DNA from: Adiantum capillus-veneris
Lineage: Eukaryota; Streptophyta; Polypodiopsida; Polypodiales; Pteridaceae
DNA: 64,000 nt
Direction: 5' to 3'
Assembly: GCA_014529385.2 (NCBI GenBank)
Contig: CM043949.1
Location: 111,517,977-111,581,976, forward strand
Below, piece by piece: positions 40,192 to 51,486 of the stretch (positions are counted from its first letter, which is position 1; each line of letters opens with the position of its first letter). A program made the position numbers and the translations under genes. A model generated the notes under the pieces. That model saw only the letters and a list, made by a program, of their open reading frames with translations. It was not told the DNA's origin and ran no database searches.

Positions 40192-42321
40192 ATGATGAAG
40201 GTGATTGTAGAGTTAAGTGCAAACGGTTTTGATGATAAGTCAACATTTCCATATTTTTCAAAGATGCTTCAATTGGTTCAAGGATCTTTGCTTGAAATAG
40301 AGACCGTAAAAAAGAAAAATCAAATGGATGAAGCTTTGGATGCAGCTTTATATGCAGTACACAATGAGAGATGACTCTTTGATGGATACGATCCAGAGGG
40401 CTACCTAGAGTGCTATGAGCTGGAGACCAAGGTAAGAGGGATACCAGAAGAGTTGATGATCAAATCTTTTGAGCAGTTAGTGAGTTCAGATGTGAAGGAG
40501 CATATTCAAGAGGTTACAAGAGCTTGCGACGATGACTGGGAGTATTTCAAAGAAGCTATTGTGCAAGTACATTATGAGCAGTATGAAAGCTATCAAGAAC
40601 AGAGTGCAAGTACCGGACTACGCAGATATCTGAGGACAAGTATGATCAAAGTTGGAAGCTGTGATCGATGAGTGTATTGTGCAGGATGCTACCTTCTTAC
40701 ATGCTAATGATGAAGACATAGTCAAAGTTGTATATGAAAAGTTGGGGTTTGCAGATGCCTTGCATGAAGTAGAAGTCCTTGAGGGTGAGTCTCTCCAGCC
40801 TCAAACTACGTAGGGTGAATTTTTCAAAGAACATCTACCTGTAGTACTGGAAGAAAAGAAACCATGGGATCAAGACAACAAAGTGGCTAAAGCTCAGGAA
40901 GAAATTGTGCAGGTGAATGAGTGCAGTCATATTTAGGTAGACATGCAAGAAGATTCAGTTATAGCTGATACTTTTGCTGTTGAACCAGAATTAGAGCAAA
41001 ATTTTTCTGGTTCAGATTCTACTATAGAGGTGATTGAAGATATTAGTACAGGTTTTTCCAAAGAGTTGATTAATGATACAGATGTCATAGGTCAAAGCAG
41101 GGCTATTTTTGAGAGCAGCAAGACCATGGATTTTGATATACCATGTTTACCAAATTTGGATGTATGAGATTTTGAGGACTTGGCTAAGCAAGAGTATGTG
41201 CTTGATTCAGAGGGGCTGCAGACTCCTTCATTGACAAGTTTTTGTGAAGCACAACTATCAAATTGGAAAACTGGTCTTGAATGTGATGATGATGATTCAG
41301 TGGGGGTGCAGACTCCTTCTTTGACACGCTTCTGTGACCTAAAGCTACCGATCTGGAAAACTGATCATGAATTTGCTCATGATTTAGAAGGGGAGCAAAC
41401 GTCTTCTCTATCAAGAATTTGTGACACAGGGCTCACACTATGGCAGAATGATCATGAACTTGATGATGTTGATTCAGAGGGGGTGCATAGTGAAGTGCAA
41501 TCTCTTGTTGATGAATATGATTGGTTTCATTGTGCCGATGATACAAATAGGGCAATAGATGAAATTTTCAATGTGCATGCTGAACTTTGTGTTGCAGAAG
41601 TGAAAAGATATTTGGATGAGGGTAAAAGACTTGAGGAGCAGTCTACAACAGATGTATTTATTATGCATGTCATATGTAAAAATCTTAGTTCACAGCAACC
41701 TGAGATGTGCAAGATGGAGGAACCTTCTGAAGTGGTGGACCTAGACCTTATGTGCTTAACGGACGAAGCTTTGGAAGGGTTCTCAAATATAGATGCTAAG
41801 GATACCAATCAATCTAGATTCATGCATGAGCAAGTTAGTTCAGGTGTAGTAGATGATGACCTTATGCAGTTGTTAGATGATGCACTACTTGATTTTGAGC
41901 CTCTACGAGATAGAGAATTGTTTTTAGATGCATCTTTTGAACCTAATGAAAAGGATTTTACTAAAGACTTGATGTATTCAGATATGCATGATTGGGATTC
42001 CAATACTAATGAGAGTGAAGGTGAACTGCCAATGCTTTTACCTGTGATTGATGGTCAACAATTAGATGAGCCAGTTGCACAGGGGATATGGCAGTATCTA
42101 GTGCTACTGATGCTATATGGAATCCGATGTTACCCTATGATGTAGGGGATTTTGAGCTAGCTTTTGACCCAAGAGGTGACAGATATATGCATGATCCTGG
42201 GCAATTGACTTATATGCCATATGATCCAGGCGGTTTGCATGAAGATTTGTGGGCTAATTTATTTTTATGCTTTATTGATTGGAAATTCTTGTATTTTCCC
42301 TATCATCCTGGAGGATGGTGA
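40192..42321 (+). pseudogene. Gag-like ORF with C-terminal 30-residue repeats, decayed
   Basis: One long decayed frame, first ATG 40192. N-terminal part (to about 40640) resembles a Ty3-type gag capsid: FDGYDPEGYLECYELETKV, KSFEQLVSSDVKEHIQEV, DDDWEYFKEAIVQVHYEQY; this is inference from spacing of W/F positions. Then an acidic part with three tandem repeats at 41204-41470 (units start DSEG/DSVG/DLEG, then QTPSLTxFC and W-K-T-D). The end (42088-42321) has proline-glycine turns (YMPYDPGGLHEDLW). Breaks: TGA 40372, a frameshift near 40640, TAGs near 40812 and 40936, TGA near 41165, a frameshift near 42085. No zinc knuckle is seen. Confidence 0.6.
41204..41470 (+). repeat. Three in-frame 87-90 bp coding repeats
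   Basis: Units begin at 41204, 41294 and 41381; a fourth start (GATTCAGAGG) at 41471 fades out. Repeat consensus in protein: D-S-E-G-x-Q-T-P-S-L-T-x-F-C-x10-W-K-T-D-x-E. Confidence 0.82.
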
Positions 42322-43129
42322 AAATTTTTTAAAGGAATGCTCAGAATGGGACAAATGATTGGGTTCCTGTTTGATCTCGAGGCTACTAAAGTTCCAGTTG
42401 TAGATTTGAAGAGTACCAGCTATCTGATGTAGCAGGTTGCATGGTACCAGGTTTTTTTTCCTAGATTATGCTAAGTGAGAAGAGTGTTTGGTTATGTAGT
42501 CAATAAGATTACATGGCTGGCTTCCAGTTGACTTATTTGGACAACTGATGAAGTATCTTCACATCTTTTAAGTTGGTTCTACTACCAAAACTTGAGGTAA
42601 AGGACTTTACGGCCATTCTGTGTGCAAACAGAGTAAGGCATACTTGAGCTTGACAGGGTTCCTTAAAGAGAGCTTAATGGTCAAGCCGTGTGCATCATTA
42701 ACTGACTTCTTTGGACAACTGATGAAGTATCTTCACATCTTTTAAGTTGGTTCTACTACCAAAACTTGAGGTAAAGGACTTTACGGCCATTTATGTGCAG
42801 GCATAGTAAGGCATACTTGAGCTTGACAGGGTTCCTTAAAGAGAGCTTAATGGTCAAGCTGTGTGCATCATTAACTGGAGCACTTGAGTGTGGCAGGGTT
42901 CACTAAACAAGTTATCCATGATTGAATGCTCTGAAGATACGACAAATGTGGTTCATAGATTTTTGATGGGCAGCTACCTAGTGATTAAGCTAGAACATTG
43001 ATGATAGGGTATAATCCTTATTTCATTTTCCGTACAATTACGTGAGTCTGATGATGGTAAGTAGCTTAAGGTACCTGTAGCATATGCAAATTGAAGTGTT
43101 GTTGGCATAGACCGGAGGCTGTGTAGGTT
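42322..43129 (+). other. 3' noncoding part of the large element with a 174-bp tandem duplication
   Basis: No frame. Two copies of a 174-bp segment, 42531-42704 and 42705-42877, differ at a few sites. Confidence 0.8.
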
Positions 43130-43142
43130 CAGAGGGGGTGGA
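43130..43142 (+). other. Polypurine tract of the large element
   Basis: CAGAGGGGGTGGA adjoining the right LTR. Confidence 0.8.
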
Positions 43143-45460
43143 TGTCGTGCAGCTCTGCTCCCATGCTAAGAAAGATGCCAAAAAAATGCACATCAAGATT
43201 ATTTGAAGCTTACATTATTATTGAACAATGATCAGGCTCGTTAACATGCCAAGTTTAATGATTAGTGTATGCCAGATTCGGCTTTAAAGGGCCAACTGAT
43301 GCCTTAATGATGCCAAAAATGAGTATGCTTGAAGTGAGCAGAGATGGGATATTATGATCTAGAACTACATTGCTTGAAGTGCTCTACCGACCTGTCTTTA
43401 CAGCTCGTCGATTGGAGCTACAGTGAGGAAGTTATGGTAGTTTAAAGTTCAAGTCTATTGCAAATCTGTATTGGATTGGGCGACTGTAGCTGAGGTGACA
43501 GAAATGAAATGAATGCACGGGCTTGAAGTTCTCACTTTGTGGAGCGCGTCGATCTTTTCAAATTAGCGACGATCAGAGTTCTGGTTGCCAAGATATTAGC
43601 TGTGAAAGATTCGTAGGGGGCCGGCTCCGTACCAGTTCGGTCCGCTCGATCGGAGTGCCATCTGGGATTTTTATAGCCTCATCAGGGTTAGTATGAATTT
43701 TATGCAGCTTGACAGGTTTACAAGAATTTACGACTCGTCCAGACAGAGTCCGGGTTGATCAAATAAAAGGGCTTGAGGCCGATGAAAATTGTCGGCGCTA
43801 ATGAACTAGGTAATTGTGGCATTATTTGAGATGCTGGTATGGACAGTAAAATTCCCGATGATATGGTTAGTGAAGGATTGTTGGAGGAGATGACATGCTT
43901 AGCAATGCCCGGATTGTTATGTATGCTAAATTCGGTACACCCGTTAAAAGGCTGCCCGACTTGAGAAGGTTGTCCGGCTTCAAAGGCCACCCAAAAACTT
44001 GAGAAGGCCGCCCAAAGGCAACCAAACAACTGGGGCATTGGATGCCCACAATAAAGGATTGCCCGCCCAAGCACTAAGGGCTGCCCAAAGGCATACAAGC
44101 CCATGATCTTAAAGATTGCCCGCCCAAGCCACTAAGGACCACCCAAGGCAATTAAGCCAAATGTGGCACTAAGGGCCGCCCACTTTAAGGGTTTTGATGT
44201 GAACAAAAGAGGAAAAGGAGGTCGATGGCATGGGTTGGCAGCAAACAAAGTGCAGGGGGGGAAGAATCGGGCTCGCGCTGGCCAAGTTGGGCCTCAAATT
44301 CCCTCGTCATAGTGTCGGAAGATACTCAGGAGTTCCTCGCGCACAGCTTTGGTACTGGCGGCACTGAATTTTATGAAGGCCAATTTCGGCCTGCCATGTC
44401 ATCAGACTGAGTCCCACGCCACATCAATCACGGCGCCATGACTGATGGGTAGAGAAAAAATAGCATAAGAAGATTGGGGGCTATCAACAAAAGGGCAGAA
44501 CAAGGAGGACTCCAAGGGAAGAAAAGCTTGGCAAGGCAAAACGAAGAGGAGGTAACGAGGGGAAAGCTAGAGGGGAAGGGCAAGAAGCCCTTGGATCATC
44601 CTTGACTGGCACGCAAAAACGAGGAGAGCAACCAAGGAGATTGGGAAGCAAAGGGAAGGAGAGCTCAAGGGGAGCTTAACGAAGGAAGATAGTCAAAGCT
44701 TGGAGAGTCGAGCCATGGTCGACGAGCCATGGTCGAAGCTTGAGAGAGAAAGAGGTCCGGGAGAGCCTGGGAACCAAGGAGCCAAAGTAGGAAAATAAGC
44801 TTGGGGAAGAGAGGGCCCGGGACATCCAAAGCTTGATAAGAAGTCAAAGCTTCTCTCTCTCTCTCTCTCTCTCCCTCTCAAGCTCGAATTAGAAGCTTGA
44901 GCGAGCCGAGCATGAAGGAAAATTGGGAAGTCTAGAGCACGACGAGGCGAGGAGAACCAAGACGCAAGCATGAGCTTTAAGCCTACATAAGCCATGATTG
45001 AGCAAGTATAAGACAAGGGAGCAGAAGCAAAGGGATTTGAGTTGAAAGGGGATCGAACTTCGGGAGTTGAGGCAGTGCATGCAAACAGAGTAGGAAGTTG
45101 CATATCATTTCTGAAGCCTAAAGATTGAGACAATGAGTCGAGATAAAGTTTGCATAAGTTACTTCACCGTTGTCAGCTAATGTTTGATTAATCATTTTGT
45201 TAAGCCTGGTGTCATTAAAGGCCTGACTAATTCTGTAAAGTGAGCTTAAACTCCTAGTTAGTAGATGATCCAAGTGATGGTGTTGTTAATAGCCCGCATT
45301 GGCTAAAGATTAAGTTGTACTCAAACATATTAATCGATTTAATTGATGATTGTGGTGGTTCCAGATCTATTAGTGTCTCTTGTTCTCTCTCTTTTACACC
45401 TCCCACAACCAGAGTTCGGGCACCTGCCCGGCTCACGTAGCGAACACATATCCCCCGACA
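43143..45460 (+). repeat. Right LTR of the large element (2318 bp)
   Basis: Collinear with 37700-40128, with many substitutions and small indels, and lacking the 104-bp duplication. Ends CCCCCGACA at 45460, followed by CCGT. Confidence 0.85.
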
Positions 45461-45881
45461 CCGTATAATCATGTAAATCTTCTTCATCATCAGAGGCACC
45501 AATGTTTACTAAAAAGGTCACTAGATGCCTATAGTCATCTTGGTCAAAAGGATAGGCTTGTTCAATGGGAGATACACTCTCTACTAAGTATGGATCAGAG
45601 GCACCAATGTTTACTAAGAAGGTTACTAGACGCCTATAGTCATCTTGGTCAAAAGGATAGGCTTGTTCAATGGGAGATACACTCTCTACTAAGTATGGAT
45701 CAGTCGTGGTCAAGAGACGTATCATCCATTCTAACTCCTCGAAATTCCTCTCACATGCTAGCGTACCTACCAAATCCCATTCACAGGCAAGCACCGGAAA
45801 GACCATGTGAAACATTTGTGAAAAGTAACGAGGGTACCTCTCACCCAAGGCAGGAGTGGATGACTCTAGCGTACTAGCCAT
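45461..45881 (-). pseudogene. Split reading frame of unknown function, 5' part
   Basis: Minus-strand ATG at 45881 opens MASTLESSTPALGERYPRYF and runs to the insertion at 45461. With 37699-37589 it makes 175 residues. A 105-bp in-frame tandem duplication (45489-45698) gives two copies of a 35-residue unit (DPYLVESVSPIEQAYPF ... VTFLVNIGAS). The N-part is hydrophobic/aromatic (FSQMFHMVFPVLACEW), the C-part strongly acidic. A TATA box lies 140 bases upstream. It could be an ordinary small gene, or an ORF of the adjoining element at 46130-51486; I do not recognise it. The current C-terminus reads into the LTR for 40 more codons. Confidence 0.55.
45489..45698. repeat. 105-bp in-frame tandem duplication
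   Basis: Two units starting ATCAGAGGCACC at 45489 and 45594; 3 to 4 differences between them. Confidence 0.9.
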
Positions 45882-46020
45882 ATCTGTACACGCAAATAGA
45901 TGATGGTTAGAGTGCAAATATTACAAGGGTCGTGTTCTTGTGCATAATGTGTTTTTATGATTTTGTGTTATGGCTCTTGCTCTTTTAATTTTTTATCTTG
46001 TTGTTGTGAGTATAAGGCTT

Positions 46021-46028
46021 TATATATA
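46021..46028 (-). promoter_or_regulatory. TATA box upstream of the split reading frame
   Basis: Minus-strand TATATATA in TGTATATATAAAGCC. The A-rich stretch between it and the ATG looks like a plant 5' UTR. Confidence 0.5.
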
Positions 46029-46129
46029 CATTCCCTAAGATTAAAGACTGAGAGGTCAGTGAGGAAGGTTGAGATGGGAGTAACTTAATAGGCTGACGTG
46101 AATGAAGACTTCCCCCTTCCTTGGGTAGG

Positions 46130-47134
46130 TCATACTATTTGAAATGTGCTCGTCACCCTTTGAAACCAATTGTTCCATCTGTTAATAGGTGAGGATTTTT
46201 CCCAGTAGTTTTCTATTACCTTAGGTGCCTCATCGAGTTGCAAGGGTGGTAAGGTACTCTCCCAGGATCGAACTTGAAGTGGTTCATCAGCTGATTCTTG
46301 AACACTGGGAGGTGTGGATTCCTTTGTAGCTTTATGGAGGTCCACTATTGTAGGTGGAGGCTGTGGAGAATCTTTTACCTTTATGGATGCATTACATGAG
46401 GAGCTAGAAGCTTCATGGGACTCCCCCTTCCTGAGCTAGGTGAAAGAAATTGTTCTTTCTTCGGTACCCAAAGTTCTTTCTTCGGTACCCAAACTAGCTC
46501 TGGAGCGGGTGTGTAGCATTCTATGATTTTTTTCTTTCCACGATCGTAATTTTTTTTTGAGCTACAAGATTGGGCTCAAATGGGTCAGGTGACAAGTAAG
46601 AACACAATCTACATTTTGGCACCCAGATTTGATCATTTCCTTGATAGTAGCCTTGGGCTTCCAATAGTCGTTTAGGAATCCACCGCCACGTTTCCTTACA
46701 TTTTTTGGGGAGAGTGGGACGTTTCTTACAAGGATTCTGTTTTTTAGCACTAGCTATGGTCTCTAAAGAAGCCTTAGGGACCCACTTGTATATTTTCTTT
46801 GTTATATTAGGATGAGTCTTGTCAAAAGCTATATGCATTGCTTGTAGCATATTTAAGGGTACGGGTGGTGGCATTTCATCCCCCTCAGGTGTTACCCAGG
46901 TCGTCCCCCTGTTTTCCCAAGTGTCTATGGTTGCTGTAGGTGGACCCAATCCACATTGTCCGACTCATTCATCCTAGGTAGTACATCCATATAAGGAGAT
47001 GCTTCCCCAACATCAGTGTCCGCTTTACACGTGTAACAATACTGCAATGGGGCCAAGTGAACTATGGTGTCAAATCTATGATCAATTATAAACCTGTTTC
47101 CTAGGGGATGTGCTCGACCAGTTACAATATCCAC
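46130..47134 (-). pseudogene. Post-protease region with repeated WVPK motifs
   Basis: Fragments 47134-46925, 46949-46521 and 46345-46130 follow the protease on the minus strand. The middle one has YKWVPKASLE, WRWIPKRLLEAQ and QIWVPKCRL, and just beyond it a 24-bp duplication (about 46450-46497) encodes two more WVPKK units. This I/WVPK motif recurs in plant retrotransposon polyproteins; its role is unknown to me. No RT follows before the TATA box at 46021. Confidence 0.55.
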
Positions 47135-47155
47135 TCTAATGACAGAATCTTGGAA

Positions 47156-47494
47156 CTACAGGTAGACATGGTTTTTAGACCAGTCATGCACCATTTTTGC
47201 TTCCCTCATGAAAGGAAGTCCTAAGATCATCTCAGATGCCATAGTGTGCTTGGAGAAATCCATAACAATGAAGGTAACTCTTATTTTATGTCCAAAGACC
47301 TTGATCTTGAGATCTTCTAGCATCCCAATAGATTTAACAATAGACCCATTGGCCATCTTCACCACTATGGTTGCGGTCGCAAGGTGAGGTCTTCCCATAG
47401 TTTCCAAGCAATTTTTAGTCACAATGCTAACCCCAACGCCACCTTCAAGGATTCCCTTCACAGTTAATCCCTTAGTAGTGGTTGGTATGGTCAC
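47156..47494 (-). pseudogene. Retropepsin-like domain with altered active site
   Basis: Layout of a Ty3/gypsy protease: VKGILEGGVGVSIVTK, VVKMANGSIVKSIGMLEDLK, VMDFSKHTMASEMILGLPFM, then VHDW. The catalytic D-S/T-G is E-G-G: the Asp has become Glu. Related to the domain at 58568-58971, which still has DSG. Same strand and order as the gag fragments to its right. Confidence 0.68.
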
Positions 47495-47622
47495 ATTTGA
47501 TTCATCACCTCAAACTATTGTCCCAACTTGTTAACAGGTATTTCTATAACAAGGTTCTCATCTAGGTTGGGTTGTGGATCTGAGTGTTCCTCGTCCATTG
47601 GCATCTCCCCAGCTCCATCCAT

Positions 47623-49816
47623 CTATGCAAATTGTGGTAGCCCAAACTTTAGTTCTCCATTGAGGAAGGCTCGAAGAGTTGAGACTAGCTCAGGGTCTTT
47701 ATATAGTTTGGACATGATGGTGATTCTAACTTCTGAAGACATGAAATCCATCAATTTGGCAATGTTTAATGGAACCTTTTGGGCTTCAGCCCCTTGATTT
47801 GGGAAAGATGGGATCTCCATTTCTTTGATAGGATCAGATAGTCCCTCTGTAAACATTCTTTCTATCAAGAAGTGAGTACGCACACTTTCCCATGACTTTA
47901 AGTCACTTTCTTCTTGGATGACACTAGGTATTGCTAAGGGTCTATGGACTTGGTGAGGTTGTTCTTGTGTAGGGAACATGGTGTCTGTAATCTGGATCTG
48001 CCTAGGTGTTGGTTCTAGATCCCTTTGGGTATCTTCTACCAAACTCCTTAATTGCTTGACTCGTTCGATCTCCTCTATAGGGTTTGGATAAGTTCCTATC
48101 TTCTTCTTGGATCCTGGCCATTGTGGCTCATGAAGATCTTCCTTGTTGGTTTCTATCTTGGTGGTCGTTTTGGTCTCCATGGTTTCACCTGAATCAAAAT
48201 CCTCTTGAGTGTCGTTCATATATACGGGGTCGTCACCAGTCCCTATGTTGGTCTTAGAACTGGGGTCTGACTTCGCTGCTTTTTGCAATCTCTTCCTTTG
48301 TGTTTTCTTCTTTTTCTGAGATTGGGCAATTGATTCCGTGTCTCTTTCCTCAAGAATATAATTTTGTTTTTGGAGCAGTGATCGTGTGAGTATGTTTATC
48401 AGTACCATAGGTGTACTCTGTGATGGCTCCTTGATAACCTCAATCAAGTTTAATGGCGTGATCTTCGGTGCATTTGGATTATTTAGACATTGGGAAATCA
48501 AATGATCTATGCCACATTGATTACACATGAGTATCGGCATTGTAGACGTGCTTGCTTGATTGGTTTGCATTAGTGAGGCGTTCTTTTGTAGCCTAATAGG
48601 ACACTTGGCCACACGATGTGGACCTCCACACTCATAGCATTGAAGAGGTGGTCTCTTAGCAGTGTAATTGATATTTTGGCCTCTTGCAGCAAGAGCAGCT
48701 ACTTGATAGACATGTTTGACTTGTCCCCAATAGTCCTCCATGTAGTATTGTGGACTTTCTTCAAGCACATCCATCCCATAGGAAATATTAGGATCTATAT
48801 CTTCCTCACAGCCTTCCAAACAAGAAATAGATGACTCACAACCCACTTGATTCATAGAAGTGATTCTCGGATGTGGTGGTTGCGGTCCTAGCACTGGAGG
48901 TGATAAGGGTGTTGTTTGAACAACATTTTGGGCCCTAGGGACCATGTGTTGTGCTGTTTGTTCAAGAGGTGGGGCTGGCATCAATGCAGGCACTCGAGGT
49001 GTGTTTGTCCATGCGAAGGTTGGTCTATTGGCCATCGCGTGCTTAGATACTATGAAATCCTTAGCTTGATGACCATACCTCCCAACAGGCATTGCAGTTC
49101 CCATTGAATTTTACTCTAAAAGTAGGGCATTCACTGGTACTATGCATTCCATAGCATACTGAGCACCATTGTTGCTCCCTTCTTGGATACATATGATTGT
49201 TTTGAGGAGCACGATTGTCTCTAAGAATATCTTGAATGGCCTTGGTGAGATCTGCTAAAGTCGTCGCAAATATCTTTGGCCCCTTAGCAATAGGCTTTAG
49301 GGTCATTGGCTGATTCCCTGATGCTTGCGAGCTAATAGATTTAGGCTCAACAGACACTCTTTCTCCTTGAATCATTAAATTATCTTCCAATTGGATTGCA
49401 TTGGTGGTGACTGCTTCCCAAGTGGTGATACCTCTAATAACTAGGCCATTGTAGATATCCTCATGTCATAATCCCCTAATGAATATATCAAGCGATTGAT
49501 TATTATTAAAGTGCTCATTTGGATTACAATGAGAATTCCTCAAGCAACTAATGAAGTATCTCACCGACTCTCCTTCCTCTTCTTAGGGCTTTTGGAGCTG
49601 AGAGGCTACACCCCAAAGCACTCCCTCTCGTATGTATTCTTTCAAGAACAATCTCCTAAGAGTAGGGTAAATCGTTTTTTCTTCCACCCTTAGGGTTCTA
49701 TACCAATCCCCTGCCTTCCCACTTAAGGTTAGGCTTAAAACACTACTCTTATGCAGGTCATTGTGTTCTCCTAGAGAATCGCATATTTGTTCAAACACTT
49801 TGATATGCTTTCTCAC
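47623..49816 (-). pseudogene. gag: gag capsid and multiple zinc knuckles (element at 46-51 kb)
   Basis: 49816-49583: capsid-like KHIKVFEQICDSLGEH, VLSLTLSGKAGDWYRTL. 49390-49061: CSVCYGMHSTSEC then FNGNCNAC. 49104-47623 (493 codons): continues that knuckle (GRYGHQAKDF, last Cys lost), then CYECGGPHRVAKC and CNQCGIDHLISQC, then a long charged tail (Lys-rich KKKKTQRKRLQKAAK; LVEDTQRDLEPTPRQ). Three knuckles have CX2CX3HX4C spacing, one residue short of the retroviral standard; CGGPH-type knuckles are known from Athila/Tat gags. Frameshifts at about 49570 and 49080. Confidence 0.72.
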
Positions 49817-49989
49817 ATCCCCATCTCCACTAAATTTTTGTGTGAGCTTGGCTATTTATACTGCCTTACTTCTAGGTTCTCTATCAGGCGTGTTACGCAT
49901 ATTCTCAGCAATAGATCTATCGATAGCTTGAGCAAATGTTGCCAAGTCACCTAAGTGAGCAAGCACCGTGGGTGAAGGTGCTCCATAGA

Positions 49990-51486
49990 CTACATGTGGA
50001 GTAGGTATTGGCATTGGGCTTGGCGCATAGGAAGCCCTTGGATTCCATGTTTGGTACGTGTTGTGCCGTGTGGCGGACCAAAGTTCATATGGGTGTCCCT
50101 GGGCATAGCAAACATCGAATGTGACATGCTAATGCTAGCTTGTATGGTCCCATGGAAATAAGATCTTGGGTGTTGTGGTTTTGGAGCATAGGTTGTTGAA
50201 ACAATGGGAGGGGTAGGGGCTACATGAGTGCGAGGACCTATAGGTATATACGATTGGTACACACTTGTAGGTACTCTTGTAGGCATTGAGCTACCATGTA
50301 GTGGTGCTTTACTAACAAATGAGGTCCATGGCGTGTTTCTTGGCATGCCCTTCATTGGGGTAGGAGTGGTAGTCTTCAAGGAAAGATGAGCTAGACTTGG
50401 AAAAATAAAGCTATCACTGGTGGGCTCAGATTTCACTGAGACCCTTGGCAAAACAACATATGGAGGATCCATTGGACTTACCGAGGGAGTCTCCATTTGC
50501 GATAAGGTTGGTTGTTTAACCTTCCCTGTATCCAAGAATCTCATGAGACCCGTTGAAGGCATGTGGATCCCATTGTTCTATCTCTCTAACTCAATAACCC
50601 TATGGATGACCTCACAAACTCTTGTTGTTGATCCTCCACACTAGTAGCACCCGTTGTGGATTGTAAGACATCTAACCAACCCACATGATAGGTGTGACCT
50701 GTGTATAGGTTGGTTAGAGTTTTAGTTTGTAGTTAGTGGTTGGCCCTTAGTGGTTGCTTAGTCAGGAGCACTTGATTGCTCTCCTAGCAAGGATATTGAC
50801 AGAGGGGATTTCTAGGGGTTGGCCCTTAGTGGTTGCTTAGTCAGGAGCACTCGATTGCTCTCCTAGCAAGGATATTGACAGAGGGGATTTTGCTTTTAAC
50901 TCTCTTCGTTGCTCTACCTTGAGTAAGCTCTCGATTTCTTTTTCCCTAGCCGCAATGATATATCGCTCAACCTCTTGCACTTCGGCAAGGCTTCTACCAT
51001 CAGGTAATATAACCTCGGAGGGGAATAGCTATAAAGAGTTAAGGGGTGTAGTGAATGGAGTATTCACGTGCACACTCTATAAGAGCATAGGGTCTACGTT
51101 GGTCATGAATGGAAAATTTGCTTCCCCACCCCCCTCATTTACATCGTTAGCTCCATGTTCGGAGCGAGTGGCTCTACTAAAGGTTTCCTTCAAGTGGCTA
51201 AGAACGCTCAGCCCAGACCGTGGACCATGGCATGCATGTCTTGGCTTGAGCTATCAGGATTAGGCATTGGTAAACCCTCCATGACATTGTAGTCAGAGGA
51301 AGAGTCACTAGCCGCTATGTTTGGGTCTTGGTTTGTACTACCTTGGGTCCCCGTTGAGGGCCCGGAACCTAAGGTGGGTGGATATTGAGAACTCGCATAA
51401 GTCGAAATGCTCTCTAGTTTCTCGGCCTCTAGCACACGACCAGAGCGCAGATGCATGTGTCTTTGGCACCCTACAAGCGTTGGCAA
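49990..51486 (-). pseudogene. gag: gag N-terminal region (element at 46-51 kb)
   Basis: 51486-51208 holds MHLRSGRVLEAEKLES, a gag start like MNLRSSRTL of the element at 54.8-60.5 kb. 50562-49990 is Pro/Ser/Thr-rich (TPTPMKGMPRNTPW). Between them the frame is broken by stops and by a 79-bp tandem duplication (50738-50895). Confidence 0.6.
50738..50895. repeat. 79-bp tandem duplication
   Basis: GGTTGGCCCTTAGTGGTTGC at 50738 and 50817; nearly identical units that break the gag frame. Confidence 0.88.

Larger units (their letters stand above)
37700..45460 (+). mobile_element. Large non-autonomous LTR retrotransposon (LARD-like)
   Basis: LTRs of 2429 and 2318 bp, starting TGTC and ending GACA, flank 3014 bp of internal DNA. 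A purine tract CAGAGGGGGTGGA (43130-43142) precedes the right LTR, giving plus orientation. No canonical primer site is visible after the left LTR (TCTTTGTTGAACTCGACGC). The internal ORF is gag-like with no protease, RT or integrase. The LTRs are clearly more diverged than those of the copia element, so the insertion is older. Confidence 0.85.
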
